Source: Mycolicibacter heraklionensis
GTDB taxonomy: Bacteria > Actinomycetota > Actinomycetes > Mycobacteriales > Mycobacteriaceae
NCBI RefSeq assembly: GCF_001021505.1
Contig: NZ_LDPO01000022.1
Location: 18,050-82,049 of the forward strand
Direction of reading: 5' to 3'
Length of the DNA: 64,000 nucleotides
Under the pieces are notes generated by a model. That model ran no database searches. It was given only the letters and a program-made list of their open reading frames with translations, and had not been told where the DNA came from. Shown here piece by piece: positions 1 through 8,617 of this stretch (its first letter is position 1; the number at the start of each line of letters is the position of its first letter). The position numbers and the translations under genes are program-made.

Positions 1-64
1 GACGGCGCCCGAGTGTGACAGTCCGCTGGTGTCACATTCGCCGGTGCGGGATCGTCTATAGGAC

Positions 65-847
65 ATGAGCAAGTACGAGACCATCCGCTATGAGGAGCGC
101 GGGCACATCGGCACGCTGACGTTGGCGCGGCCGGGCAAGCGCAACGCGCTCAACCCGGCAATGCGTGCGGAGTTGGACCATCTCGGCAGACAGCTGCTGG
201 CCGACGAGGCCCTTCGCTGTCTGATCGTGGCCGGCGACGGGCCGGCCTTCTCGGCCGGCATTGACCTGGTTGAAGACATGGCCGGGACGCTGGTCGCGCT
301 CGCCGAGCGACCTGTCGATGACGAGACTGTGGAGCTCGGCCTTCGCGTGGCCGCGACGTTCGAGTGGATTCCGCAGCTCGGCTGTCCCAGCGTCGCGGCG
401 GTCCGGGGCCACGCCTACGGGGCGGGGCTGCAGCTGGCACTGGCCTGCGACTTCCGCATCTTCTCCCACGACGCCCGGGTCGGCCTGACCGAAACCCGCT
501 ACGGCCTGCTGCCCGACATGGGCGCCACGTTTCGGCTCCCGCGGCTTGTCGGGGAGGGGCGAGCGCGAGAATTGATCCTGATCGGCGAGGTCATCGACGC
601 GGCGGAGGCGCTGCGGATCGGACTGGCCAACCGCGTGGTCGGCGATGGTGAACTCGATTCTGCGGCGAGTGAATTCGCACAACGTCTCGCGCGTCAACCG
701 CAGACAGCGGTTCGTGGGGCGCGGCGTGCCATCGATGCGGGCCGCCGCCTCGACGACGTCGCCAGCCTACGAGCAGCGGTCACCGAACAGGCCCGCTGTT
801 TGGCATCCGACGATTTTCGCCAAGCCATCCCGACCCAGACAAGGTGA
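65..847 (+). CDS. Enoyl-CoA hydratase/isomerase family protein
   Basis: A 260-aa crotonase-fold protein. The N-terminus has the family pattern IGTLTLARPGKRNALN. The oxyanion-hole segment is AFSAGIDL near residue 65, and the second glycine-rich segment, GHAYGAGLQLALACDFRI, lies near residue 120. These are the features of enzymes that hydrate or isomerise acyl-CoA thioesters; the substrate cannot be told from sequence. The ATG start follows only a weak AGGA-like element. The next gene begins within a few bases of its stop, so the two are probably co-transcribed. Mycobacteria have many echA paralogues and I do not assign a number. Confidence 0.85.
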   Translation: MSKYETIRYEERGHIGTLTLARPGKRNALNPAMRAELDHLGRQLLADEALRCLIVAGDGPAFSAGIDLVEDMAGTLVALAERPVDDETVELGLRVAATFEWIPQLGCPSVAAVRGHAYGAGLQLALACDFRIFSHDARVGLTETRYGLLPDMGATFRLPRLVGEGRARELILIGEVIDAAEALRIGLANRVVGDGELDSAASEFAQRLARQPQTAVRGARRAIDAGRRLDDVASLRAAVTEQARCLASDDFRQAIPTQTR

Positions 848-852
848 CTGCC

Positions 853-1260
853 ATGACCATCGACCTGCCCTACATCGACGAGCACACGCTACGGATCGAC
901 GCGCCGCGCGACCGGGTGTGGAGCGCCCTGCAGCGGTATGTCGAGGCCATGTTGCACGACAACGAACGCAATCCGCTTCTCGCGCCGCTCGGCCTGCGGC
1001 CCCGTGCCGGCTTCGAAGTGGCCGAAGGCGTTGAGCCGGAACGGATTGATCTGGCTGGGCAGCATCGATTTTCGCGCTATCGACTGGTGTTCGAGCTCAC
1101 CGACGAGCAGGGTGGTGCGACGCGAGTGCACGCCCACAGCTACGCGGCCTTTCCCGGACTTCATGGCCGTGTCTATCGCGCCCTGGTGATCGGAACGCGG
1201 ATGCACGTTGTTGCGACAAACTATTTGTTGCGGCGAATTCGCGCCGCGGCAACCAGCTAG
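853..1260 (+). CDS. SRPBCC-like conserved protein
   Basis: A protein of about 135 aa. Its opening (IDLPYIDEHTLRIDAPRDRVWSALQRYV) is typical of START/SRPBCC ligand-binding domains, in which the first strand is followed by a helix beginning at the D-R-V-W pattern. No catalytic motif or signal peptide is visible. I chose the ATG at 853 because AAGGTG lies about 6 nt upstream; a GTG at 844, overlapping the previous stop, would add three residues. It follows the enoyl-CoA hydratase directly, so it may bind a hydrophobic ligand related to acyl metabolism, but that is inference. Its stop overlaps the stop of the convergent gene by 4 bp. Confidence 0.7.
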   Translation: MTIDLPYIDEHTLRIDAPRDRVWSALQRYVEAMLHDNERNPLLAPLGLRPRAGFEVAEGVEPERIDLAGQHRFSRYRLVFELTDEQGGATRVHAHSYAAFPGLHGRVYRALVIGTRMHVVATNYLLRRIRAAATS

Positions 1261-1703
1261 GGTCCGACGTATTGGCTACTGGGCTCCCGATCCCGCGACG
1301 GCGTCCAGCCGACGTAGGTCAGATACAGCCCGATCAGCGCGAACAGCACGTAGGCCGCGCGCGTCCAGCCTTCAGCGCGCATCGCGACGTTCGCCGCCGA
1401 CATACCGCCGTCGGGAAACACCACCAACGCAAGCCCTTTGAGCGTGGTGATCCAGCCCGTCAGCGAGACGCAGACGGCAGCCGCGCCGCGCCAATACGGG
1501 TGCAGCGCCAGGACAATCAAGCCGGCCAGCAGGGTGAACGCTCCGGTCGACCACAGCCATAGCGGGTCGGCCCGGTATTCCGAGGCGCGTTCCCACACCT
1601 GCGGCGCGCGAAATAGCGCCGTCACGGTGAGGATGATCAGGAACGGGCCGATCACCCGAGCGAACAACCGCGTCCTGGCCTGAGATTGCACTGACACACT
1701 CAT
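1257..1703 (-). CDS. Four-helix integral membrane protein, paralogue of 31320-31784
   Basis: A 148-aa protein with about four hydrophobic segments (around residues 12-32, 50-70, 75-98 and 112-132) and short charged loops. The ATG at 1703 is preceded by a strong AGGAGG at 7-nt spacing; longer upstream readings lack this and look non-coding. The protein is clearly paralogous to the one at 31320-31784: both have RxFARVxGPF near the start, LHPYWRGA in the middle and LYLxYVGW near the end. No enzymatic motif is seen. Conserved membrane protein of unknown function. Confidence 0.75.
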   Translation of the reverse strand: MSVSVQSQARTRLFARVIGPFLIILTVTALFRAPQVWERASEYRADPLWLWSTGAFTLLAGLIVLALHPYWRGAAAVCVSLTGWITTLKGLALVVFPDGGMSAANVAMRAEGWTRAAYVLFALIGLYLTYVGWTPSRDREPSSQYVGP

Positions 1704-1777
1704 CGCACTGCCCTCCTGGACCTTGTTTGACCAGGTTACGAGCATTGTGTGACTGCCGCCAGCACCGCGACGGCGCG

Positions 1778-2563
1778 TCAGCGGCCCGTGGTGGTGTCCA
1801 GGGTCAGCTCCCAGGCCGACAGCCACGGAGTGATGGTCTGGGCGATCGAGAAGGGGTGCGGGTCTTCGCACTTGGGCTCGGAGTAGGTGCCGTCAGAAAC
1901 CGCGATGTAGATGCCGACCGCCTCGGCGGTGCCGTCGTTACGTAGTCGGTACACCGGCCCGCCGGAGTCGCCGCAGGTACCGCCGGCTTCAAACCGGACC
2001 TTGTTCGTCTCGCTGGACACCACCGGACCGCATACCGCGCCGCGACTGCGGATTCCGTAGTGACACAGCACATCACCGACCGCTACGTAGTCGGCTGACC
2101 CGGTCACCGGATGCCCGTCGACGACCGACGTCAAGGGGATCTTGCCCGGATCGTCCAGGGTGATCAGTCCGATGTCGTAGTCATCCCAGTTGCTGCCGTC
2201 GTTGACGGTCTCGGTGAACGTGCCGATCGTGCGATAGGCGAAGGCGCCGCCGTGACGGATCACCACCTGCCCCGGCCCGCCGCCCGGGTTGCAGTGCCCG
2301 GCTACCAGCAGGCCGGGTCGGCCGTCGCGGGTGCGCACCAGGAAGCCGGTGGTGCAACTGATGCCGGCTGAATCGCCGACGGGGGAGACGTTGATGCCGA
2401 TGCCCGGTCCGATCGCGTGCGCCGACGGGATCGGGATCTGTGGGCGTATCGGATGGGCGCGGTTGACCTGGTACAGGCCGATGAAGATCGCGGCGACGAC
2501 GAGGGCGGTCCCGATCCGCCATGCCGCTGTCTTCGCGGTGTCCCAGCGGCGCTGTTCCGTCAC
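1778..2563 (-). CDS. Membrane-anchored S1-like serine protease
   Basis: A 261-aa protein with an N-terminal hydrophobic anchor (about residues 14-31) and then a trypsin-fold domain. The catalytic triad is visible as His90 (VAGHC), Asp130 (YDIGLITLDD) and Ser200 (GTCGDSGGP). Cysteine pairs flank these sites, as expected for an exported enzyme. A GTG at 2563 is the likely start because the upstream reading (to 2653) is arginine/proline-rich non-coding sequence; no strong ribosome site is seen. It resembles the small family of mycobacterial secreted S1 proteases that includes Rv1815. A close paralogue lies at 17603-18367, but there the Asp is replaced. Confidence 0.78.
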   Translation of the reverse strand: MTEQRRWDTAKTAAWRIGTALVVAAIFIGLYQVNRAHPIRPQIPIPSAHAIGPGIGINVSPVGDSAGISCTTGFLVRTRDGRPGLLVAGHCNPGGGPGQVVIRHGGAFAYRTIGTFTETVNDGSNWDDYDIGLITLDDPGKIPLTSVVDGHPVTGSADYVAVGDVLCHYGIRSRGAVCGPVVSSETNKVRFEAGGTCGDSGGPVYRLRNDGTAEAVGIYIAVSDGTYSEPKCEDPHPFSIAQTITPWLSAWELTLDTTTGR

Positions 2564-2735
2564 CGTGGCAAGGTTAGTTCCGCTGGCGGGTAGGAGCGGT
2601 CCCGGGTGATCACCGGAACACCGTGGGCGGTAGCGGTGATCCGGCCTGTGCATCCGCGGGTGATATCGCCACCGCTATCCGATTCGAACATCACACACAC
2701 CGGCTCCGGCGGTGCGGAAGTGGTGGAAGTGACTT

Positions 2736-3054
2736 GAGCGGTGTCGAAGCGATCCAGGAGCTCGTTCATGTTCGCGCCCGCGGGCGCGAACGCCGGGATG
2801 CTGTCGCGCTGGGCCGAAGCTACGTCGAATTGCTGTGGCCGCTGGTCGGCGTCACCGCTGAGGACCTCGAGCGTGGACTGACGATGTTCGAAACGACCCC
2901 GGGTGTTGGCGCCTTCCATGCGGTCCTGGCTGCCGCCGCCAAACCCGCCGCGTCAACCCTGGTCTCGGCCGACGCTGCGTTCAGCGACATCCCCGACATC
3001 ACCCACGTTGTGCCCGACGCGGCCGGCGTCGCCGCTCTACTCGGCACCGCCTGA
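2736..3054 (+). pseudogene. Remnant of a VapC-like PIN-domain gene
   Basis: The reading frame ends with a recognisable C-terminal part of a mycobacterial PIN toxin: AIQELVHVRARGR, then LERGLTMFETTPGVGAFHAVLAAAA, then STLVSADAAF. The N-terminal third, with the first catalytic Asp, is missing: upstream sequence in this frame does not look like a PIN domain. The third acidic position, normally D in AFDAVLAAAA, reads H. No antitoxin gene is adjacent. I interpret it as a decayed toxin gene; the left boundary is approximate. Confidence 0.55.
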
Positions 3055-3074
3055 TCTGCCCGTAGGCTGGCCAG

Positions 3075-4502
3075 ATGGCGTCCCCGATTCTGACCGCCGA
3101 CTTCGCCCGCGAGTTCCCCGAACTCGCCCAGCCCTGGCAGGCCGCCACCCCACCAGAACCCAAGCTGCTGGTACTCAACGAGGGCCTAGCCGCCGAACTG
3201 GGCTTGGACCCGGCCTGGCTGAAAAGTCCCGACGGTCTAAAGCTGTTGACCGGTAACGTCGTTCCCGACGGTGCCACCCCGGTGGCCCAGGCCTACGCCG
3301 GACACCAGTTCGGCAATTACGTGCCGCTGCTCGGTGACGGCCGCGCCCTGCTGCTCGGCGAACTCGGCGGTGACCACCGACACGACATCCACCTCAAGGG
3401 CTCCGGGCCCACCCCGTTCGCCCGCGGCGGCGACGGCCTGGCCGTGGTCGGCCCGATGCTGCGCGAATACGTGATCAGCGAAGCCATGCACGCTCTGGGG
3501 ATCCCCACCACCCGTTCCCTGGCCGTGGTCGCCACCGGAGCTCAGGTGCAACGGGAGACCCCGCTGCCCGGGGCGGTACTGACCCGCATCGCCGCCAGCC
3601 ACCTGCGGGTCGGCAGCTTCCAACTCGTCGCCCAACAGGCCCGTGCCACCGGTGACCTGGGGCTGCTGCGGCGGTTGGCCGACTACGCGATTGCCCGGCA
3701 CTACCCCGATGCCGTACACGGCGAAAACCCTTACCTGGCAATGTTTCAGGGGGTGCTTGAGGCCCAGGCGTCGCTGATCGCGAAGTGGATGCACGTCGGA
3801 TTCGTGCACGGGGTGATGAACACCGACAACATGACCATCTCCGGGGAGACCATCGATTACGGGCCGTGCGCATTCATGGAGGCTTACGACCCGGCGACGG
3901 TGTTCAGCTCCATCGACTACGCCGGGCGCTACGCCTACGGCAACCAGCCGCTGGTCGCGCAATGGAACCTGGCCCGGTTCGCCGAGACCATCCTGCCGCT
4001 GCTCGCCGCCACCGAGGAGCTGGCGCTGTCGGTGGCGGTCGAAACCCTCGAAGGGTTCATGCCGCGCTACCACGGTCTCTGGTCGGCGGGGATGCTGGCG
4101 AAGTTCGGGCTGTCCGCCAGCGTGGAGGCCGCCGCGCTGATCGACCAGGCGTTGGCGCTCATGACCGACAATCAGGTGGACTACACCTCGTTCTTCCGGC
4201 AGCTGGCGGCGGCCGGGCGCGGTGACACCGACGCACTGCCCGCGGTGTTCGGTGACTGGCTGCAGCGCTGGCGGGCCATGCGGCCCGACGTCGACGCAAT
4301 GGACCGGGTCAACCCGGTCTACATTGCGCGCAATCACCTGGTGGAGCAGGCGTTGACGTCCGCGATGCGCGGCGACCTGGCGCCGGTGGAAAAGCTGCTC
4401 GGCGTGATCACTGATCCCTACCGCGAGCGCGACGGCCTGGAGGCATACGCCGCGCCGGCACCGCCGGAGTTCGGTGCCTACCGCACGTTCTGCGGGACTT
4501 GA
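3075..4502 (+). CDS. selO: SelO/YdiU-type protein adenylyltransferase
   Basis: A 475-aa protein of normal SelO length. SelO proteins are pseudokinase-fold enzymes that bind ATP in a flipped orientation and transfer AMP to protein Ser/Thr/Tyr residues, linked to oxidative-stress responses. Visible landmarks are YAGHQFGNYVPLLGDGRA near residue 75, a basic LKGSGPTPFARGGDG segment, the metal-binding HGVMNTDNMTI near residue 248, and DYGPCAFM. The C-terminus ends CGT, the position where some homologues carry selenocysteine; here it is cysteine. The ATG at 3075 gives a normal N-terminus (the upstream PIN remnant ends 20 nt earlier). Confidence 0.93.
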   Translation: MASPILTADFAREFPELAQPWQAATPPEPKLLVLNEGLAAELGLDPAWLKSPDGLKLLTGNVVPDGATPVAQAYAGHQFGNYVPLLGDGRALLLGELGGDHRHDIHLKGSGPTPFARGGDGLAVVGPMLREYVISEAMHALGIPTTRSLAVVATGAQVQRETPLPGAVLTRIAASHLRVGSFQLVAQQARATGDLGLLRRLADYAIARHYPDAVHGENPYLAMFQGVLEAQASLIAKWMHVGFVHGVMNTDNMTISGETIDYGPCAFMEAYDPATVFSSIDYAGRYAYGNQPLVAQWNLARFAETILPLLAATEELALSVAVETLEGFMPRYHGLWSAGMLAKFGLSASVEAAALIDQALALMTDNQVDYTSFFRQLAAAGRGDTDALPAVFGDWLQRWRAMRPDVDAMDRVNPVYIARNHLVEQALTSAMRGDLAPVEKLLGVITDPYRERDGLEAYAAPAPPEFGAYRTFCGT

Positions 4503-4533
4503 GCTGTCAGACCCTGCTCGTAGCGTCACAGCC

Positions 4534-5445
4534 ATGAACGCTTCGATCGGGTGGGTCATCGTGATCCTGGTCCTGGCCGGGCTCGGGTACGTCGGCTACC
4601 TAGTGGGTCCCCAGATCAATCGGCAACGGGCGATTGCCGCGCGGCGCCGCGATGAGATTCGCGAGCGGGCCGACCGGCAGCACCACTGGGCACTTCGCGG
4701 CGACGCCCGGGGCTTATACGGAGCCGATGGCGCGGCGTTGATGCGCCACGTCTCCGAACAACCGCAGCTGGACGAGATCGCCGCAGAACCAGGCGAACCG
4801 CCGAAGGTGGCCGCAGTGGCCTACACCGCGGAAGACCTGGCCACGTTGATCGCCGAACGGCCCGCCTGCTGGCGCTATGCCGTGTTCGCCTCTGTGCTGG
4901 TGCAGCGGCGCACATCGCTGACCGAACGACTGCGCGATCAGCAACTGGGCTATGCCCGGATCCGCGGCGCCCGCATCCACAGCGGATTCAAGCTGGCGCA
5001 GTACCTGACCGACCTCCTGGATCAGCTGTCCGCGCTCGTCGGCCGGATGGAGGAGTTGATGCTCAGCAGCGGGTTCACCCGGATGTTCGGTGACCCCGTC
5101 GATGAAGATAGCGCCGACGCCGACGCCATCGTGCATGCGGCCAACCGGCTGATGGACCTCCACGAGCGGATCCTGAACCTGGCCGAGCGCTGTCGCGGAG
5201 TAGAGGTCCTCAGCGAACACGCGGGCGTGGTTCGTGATTGCGCCCGTGTCTTCGACGCTCCGCTGGACGGCTACCGCAACTTCATCGACGAATTCGTCGA
5301 GCGAGTCGGTGAGATGCCCGAGGTGATGTGCTACGCGCGCGGCCACATTGAGCTGGAGCCCATCATGTTGCACGTCAGCGACGACGACCGGCTGTTCGAC
5401 AAGGCATTCAAAGGGCTACGCAAGTTGGCGTCGGCCGCGAACTGA
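4534..5445 (+). CDS. Conserved membrane-anchored protein
   Basis: A 303-aa protein with one N-terminal transmembrane segment (about residues 5-27), a short basic juxtamembrane stretch and a long, mostly helical cytosolic domain. No known enzymatic motif. Right after the membrane helix it has RRRDEIRERAD...LRGDARGLYGADG, which is strikingly similar to the segment at the same place in the small protein encoded at 39986-40294. The ATG at 4534 puts the membrane helix at the very N-terminus; the longer frame from 4474 overlaps selO and is unlikely. Typical of mycobacterial conserved hypothetical membrane proteins. Confidence 0.75.
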   Translation: MNASIGWVIVILVLAGLGYVGYLVGPQINRQRAIAARRRDEIRERADRQHHWALRGDARGLYGADGAALMRHVSEQPQLDEIAAEPGEPPKVAAVAYTAEDLATLIAERPACWRYAVFASVLVQRRTSLTERLRDQQLGYARIRGARIHSGFKLAQYLTDLLDQLSALVGRMEELMLSSGFTRMFGDPVDEDSADADAIVHAANRLMDLHERILNLAERCRGVEVLSEHAGVVRDCARVFDAPLDGYRNFIDEFVERVGEMPEVMCYARGHIELEPIMLHVSDDDRLFDKAFKGLRKLASAAN

Positions 5446-5454
5446 CTACCAAGG

Positions 5455-5470
5455 TACCATTTCAATGGTA
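5455..5470. promoter_or_regulatory. Inverted-repeat operator upstream of vapB
   Basis: A perfect hyphenated palindrome, TACCATT-TC-AATGGTA, 14 bp before the vapB start. Extra TACC half-sites flank it at 5447 and 5477, and the right flank merges with the GGAGGG ribosome-binding site at 5471-5476. Position and symmetry fit autoregulation by a VapBC complex. Inference from pattern only. Confidence 0.6.
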
Positions 5471-5484
5471 GGAGGGTACCAATC

Positions 5485-5727
5485 ATGGCGTTGAACATCA
5501 AAGATCCAGCGGTTCATGAAGCGGTCAAAGAGATCGCCCGGATCACCGGCGAATCCCAGGCGCAGGCGGTGGCCACCGCGGTGCGCGACCGGCTTGTCCA
5601 CGTGCAGGCGGACGCCGCCGCCGCGCGGCTACTGGCCATCGGAAGGCGGACCGCCGCCCGGATGAGCCCGGAAACCAAGCGGCTGGACCACGGCACTCTG
5701 CTCTATGACCAACACGGAATGCCATGA
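5485..5727 (+). CDS. vapB: VapB-type antitoxin (PSK/Rv0623-like family)
   Basis: An 80-aa protein starting MALNIKDPAVHEAVKEIARITGES, the usual ribbon-helix-helix opening of this mycobacterial VapB group, which binds DNA as a dimer. The C-terminal half (after about residue 50) would wrap the toxin. GGAGGG lies 8 nt before the ATG. Its stop overlaps the vapC start (ATGA), so antitoxin and toxin are translationally coupled. The palindrome just upstream is the likely operator. Confidence 0.88.
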   Translation: MALNIKDPAVHEAVKEIARITGESQAQAVATAVRDRLVHVQADAAAARLLAIGRRTAARMSPETKRLDHGTLLYDQHGMP

Positions 5728-6122
5728 TCGTCGACACGTCGGCGATCATCGCGATCCTTCGGGATGAAGATGACGCGCCCCGCTACGCCCGGGCCATCGC
5801 CGGGGCGCAATCGCGTCGGCTGTCCGCGGCGGCGTACCTCGAATGTGGGATCGTCTTGGATTCGCAGCGCGATCCGATCATCAGCAGAGCCTTGGATGAA
5901 CTCCTCGACGACGCCGGTTTTGTCATCGAGCCGGTCACCGAACGACAAGCCAGGCTCGCCAGGCAGGCCTACGCGGATTTCGGCAAGGGCAGCGGCCATC
6001 CTGCGGGGTTGAACTTCGGTGACTGTCTTTCGTATGCACTGGCGACGGACCTTCGCGAACCGCTGCTGTGGAAGGGCGACGACTTCGGGTACACCGGAAT
6101 GCGTTCGGCCTGCGACGAGTAG
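5724..6122 (+). CDS. vapC: VapC-type PIN-domain ribonuclease toxin
   Basis: A 132-aa PIN protein. All expected acidic metal ligands are present: Asp4 (MIVDTSAI), Glu40 (AAYLECG), Asp100 (NFGDCLSYALA) and Asp119/120 (KGDDF). PIN toxins of this type cut specific RNAs, often tRNAs, when the antitoxin is lost; the target here is unknown. It forms a coupled operon with the upstream vapB through a 4-bp ATGA overlap. Length and motifs are intact, so it is probably active. Confidence 0.9.
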   Translation: MIVDTSAIIAILRDEDDAPRYARAIAGAQSRRLSAAAYLECGIVLDSQRDPIISRALDELLDDAGFVIEPVTERQARLARQAYADFGKGSGHPAGLNFGDCLSYALATDLREPLLWKGDDFGYTGMRSACDE

Positions 6123-6137
6123 GCGGCCGTGTCCGGC

Positions 6138-8471
6138 CTAATCCGGGGTGGACAACGCGGCCTCGTGCGTGCCCCGGTGAGCCCGATGCGCACCGTGATG
6201 CGCCGGCACGTGCGGGGTCCGAAGCCCCGGCGGCGCGGCATGGCGACCCGTTGAACCGCCGTTCTCACTGATCTCGAAGCGCCGCGCCAGCCAGGCCAGC
6301 GGGCCGGGCGCCCACCAGTTCCAACTGCCCATCAGGTGCATGAACGCCGGCACCAAAACCATCCGGATCAGGGTGGCATCCACCAGCACCGCCAGCGTCA
6401 GACCGAGCCCGAGCATCCGCATGAACGACACCTGCGCGGCGATCAACGCAGCGAACGAGATCGACATGATCAGCGCTGCGGCGGTGATCACCCGCGCGGT
6501 GTGCGCCACCCCGAGCGACACACTCTCGTCGTTGTCGGCGCGGGTGCGACCCGAGGCCAGCCAGTACTCCCGGATCCGGGACACCAGGAACACCTCGTAG
6601 TCCATCGACAGCCCGAATGAGATGCAGAACAACAACACCGGCACGTTGGCGACCAACATGCCGGTGGGCGTCGTGCCCAACGCTCCGAGATGCCCGTCCT
6701 GGAATATCCAGACCAGTGCTCCGAACGCGGCGGCCAGCGACAAGATGTTGAGGATCAGCGCCTTGAGCGGCATCACCACGCTGCCGGTCAGCAGGAACAG
6801 CAGCGCGAAGGTGATGGCGGCGATCAGCCCCATGACCAGAGGCAGCCGGTCGGTGATCGCATTGACGCTGTCGCGGTTGATCTGCGCCAGCCCGGCCATC
6901 TGTACCGGACGCTGGCCCGGGCCCGGCACCTGGTGCAGCAGATCGAGCTGGGTTTCGGAACGCTGTGAAAACAGCGGGGCGGTGCTGGCGACCGTCAGCA
7001 ACACGGTGTCGTCCTTGATCCCGGTAGCCGCTGCGGGATCGCCGACCCGCTCGCCGTTGACGAAGGTGCCGGTCGGCGCCGACACCGACGACACCTCCGG
7101 TACCCGGGACAGCTCGACGGCATAGCGGTCCAGCTCCTCGGGCGCAACGCTGTGCGCGTCACGGACCACGATCGGCACCGCCCGGTCGGAGTCGTCGGCG
7201 AACCGCTCGCGCAGTGCGTCGCCGACCTGGTGCGCCGACGCGGTACTCGGCAGCACCCGGTCATCGGGGTAGCCCCACCTCACCCCGAGGAACGGCACTC
7301 CGACCGACACCAACAGCGTGACCACCACCAGACCGATCGGCACCGCGTGGCGGGCCACGAACTTCGTTGACCGGTACCAGAATCCCTGCTCAATCGGGCG
7401 GGCGACGGGCGCGGGCCGCCGCAACAACCGGCGAATGGGGCGATGCAGATCCAGGGCGTCGAGCCGGGGTCCCAGCAGCGCGATCGCCGCCGGCGTCACC
7501 GTGGTCGCGGCGAGCGCCACGAACGTCACCGTCGCCACCCCGGCGTAGGCGAACGACTTGAGGAAGTACATCGGGAACAACACCATGGCCGCCATCGACA
7601 GCGCGACCGTGATCGCCGAGAACAACACGGTGCGCCCGGCGGTGGCCATGGTTCGGATCAGCGCGCGATCGGGGGCGGCGCCCTCGGCCAGCTCGTCGCG
7701 GTAGCGGTTGATGATCAGCAGCGTGTAGTCGATCGCCAGTGCCAAGCCCATCGCGGTGGTCAGGTTCATCGCGAAGATCGACACATCGGTGCCCAGCGTG
7801 ATCAGCCGCAGCACCGCCATCGAGCCCACGATGGCCAGACCGCCGAGCGCGACGGGCAATGCCGCGGCCAACAGACCGCCGAACACCCACACCAGCACCG
7901 CGAAGCTCAGCGGGATCGCGATCGACTCCATCAGCAGCAGGTCATGTTGATTCTGGTGATTGATCTGCGCGTAGACCATCGCACCACCGCCGGCGCGAAC
8001 GCTGACCCCGTCCCGGTCGTGCGCCACCTGGTCGGCCAGGGTGCGGGCGTACTTCTGCGCGTCGTTCTCGCCGCCTCTGAGGTTGGCCACGATCAGGCCG
8101 GCGGAGCCGTCGGTGCTGATGAGTCGGGCGGCCGCCGACGGCGGATCCGTCCACGGCGAGGCGACGTTGAAGACCAACGGCGACTGCTGCAGCTGTCCGG
8201 CGATCTCGGTGCCGACCGTGCGGGCCCGTTCGCTGTCGGCTCCGTCGGGTGAACTCACCAGAATCAGCAGCTGCTGGTCACTCTGGCCGAACTTGTCGGT
8301 CAACAACGCAGTGGCCTGCGCGGACTCCGACCCGGGGTCCTGAAAGCCGCCCGCGGACAGCTTGTCGGCCACCGGGATCCCGAATACCGCGGCTGCGACC
8401 ATCACCAGCCCGGCCAGGGCTAGGACGCGGCGTGGAGCGGCGAGGGCCAGCAGGGCGATCCGGTGCAGCAC
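6138..8471 (-). CDS. MMPL/RND-family transporter
   Basis: A 777-aa inner-membrane protein with two repeats, each one helix plus a large periplasmic loop plus five helices. The proton-relay Asp-Tyr pairs are visible as AIDYTLLIINRYRDE (helix 4) and GLSMDYEVFLVSRIRE (helix 10). These proteins export lipids or siderophores, or efflux drugs, using the proton gradient. I start it at GTG 8471 because GGAAGG lies 7 nt upstream; reading from 8552 would start inside the apparent promoter. It diverges from the FAD oxidoreductase gene, and both have sigma-L-like promoters, suggesting it exports the product of the adjacent pathway. A tiny frame (8495-8518) lies in its leader. Confidence 0.88.
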   Translation of the reverse strand: MLHRIALLALAAPRRVLALAGLVMVAAAVFGIPVADKLSAGGFQDPGSESAQATALLTDKFGQSDQQLLILVSSPDGADSERARTVGTEIAGQLQQSPLVFNVASPWTDPPSAAARLISTDGSAGLIVANLRGGENDAQKYARTLADQVAHDRDGVSVRAGGGAMVYAQINHQNQHDLLLMESIAIPLSFAVLVWVFGGLLAAALPVALGGLAIVGSMAVLRLITLGTDVSIFAMNLTTAMGLALAIDYTLLIINRYRDELAEGAAPDRALIRTMATAGRTVLFSAITVALSMAAMVLFPMYFLKSFAYAGVATVTFVALAATTVTPAAIALLGPRLDALDLHRPIRRLLRRPAPVARPIEQGFWYRSTKFVARHAVPIGLVVVTLLVSVGVPFLGVRWGYPDDRVLPSTASAHQVGDALRERFADDSDRAVPIVVRDAHSVAPEELDRYAVELSRVPEVSSVSAPTGTFVNGERVGDPAAATGIKDDTVLLTVASTAPLFSQRSETQLDLLHQVPGPGQRPVQMAGLAQINRDSVNAITDRLPLVMGLIAAITFALLFLLTGSVVMPLKALILNILSLAAAFGALVWIFQDGHLGALGTTPTGMLVANVPVLLFCISFGLSMDYEVFLVSRIREYWLASGRTRADNDESVSLGVAHTARVITAAALIMSISFAALIAAQVSFMRMLGLGLTLAVLVDATLIRMVLVPAFMHLMGSWNWWAPGPLAWLARRFEISENGGSTGRHAAPPGLRTPHVPAHHGAHRAHRGTHEAALSTPD

Positions 8472-8530
8472 GTAGTGACCTTCCGCCGAAATGGTCAACC
8501 GAAGATGCCGACGGGCATCCCTCCCGACAA

Positions 8531-8558
8531 GATACGTAGTGGACAGCCCCACCGTTCA
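8531..8558 (-). promoter_or_regulatory. Sigma-L-like promoter of the MMPL gene
   Basis: Read on the minus strand: TGAACG (8558-8553), a 16-nt spacer, then CGTATC (8536-8531). It matches the TGAACC-N16-CGTGTC pattern found in front of sigL in this window at 10 of 12 positions with identical spacing. The gene starts about 60 nt downstream. Confidence 0.55.
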
Positions 8559-8583
8559 GAATTCGCCAGCTACGCCGCGCCGT

Positions 8584-8611
8584 TGAACCACGGCCCCGGC
8601 GGTACCGTGAC
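8584..8611 (+). promoter_or_regulatory. Sigma-L-like promoter of the FAD oxidoreductase
   Basis: TGAACC (8584-8589), a 16-nt spacer, CGTGAC (8606-8611): 11 of 12 positions match the sigL promoter with the same spacing. The expected transcription start, 6-7 nt downstream, coincides with an ATG at 8618. Confidence 0.65.
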
Positions 8612-8617
8612 CTCGAC

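Noticed and set aside
2560..2919. Minus-strand 119-codon frame opposite the PIN remnant
   Set aside because: No recognisable domain, overlaps the protease start and the better-supported plus-strand PIN fragment; it is probably a GC-driven shadow.
8495..8518. Seven-codon frame (MPVGIFG) in the MMPL leader
   Set aside because: GGGAGGG touches the ATG with no spacing and the predicted transcript starts within it, so neither a ribosome site nor a meaningful leader peptide is supported.
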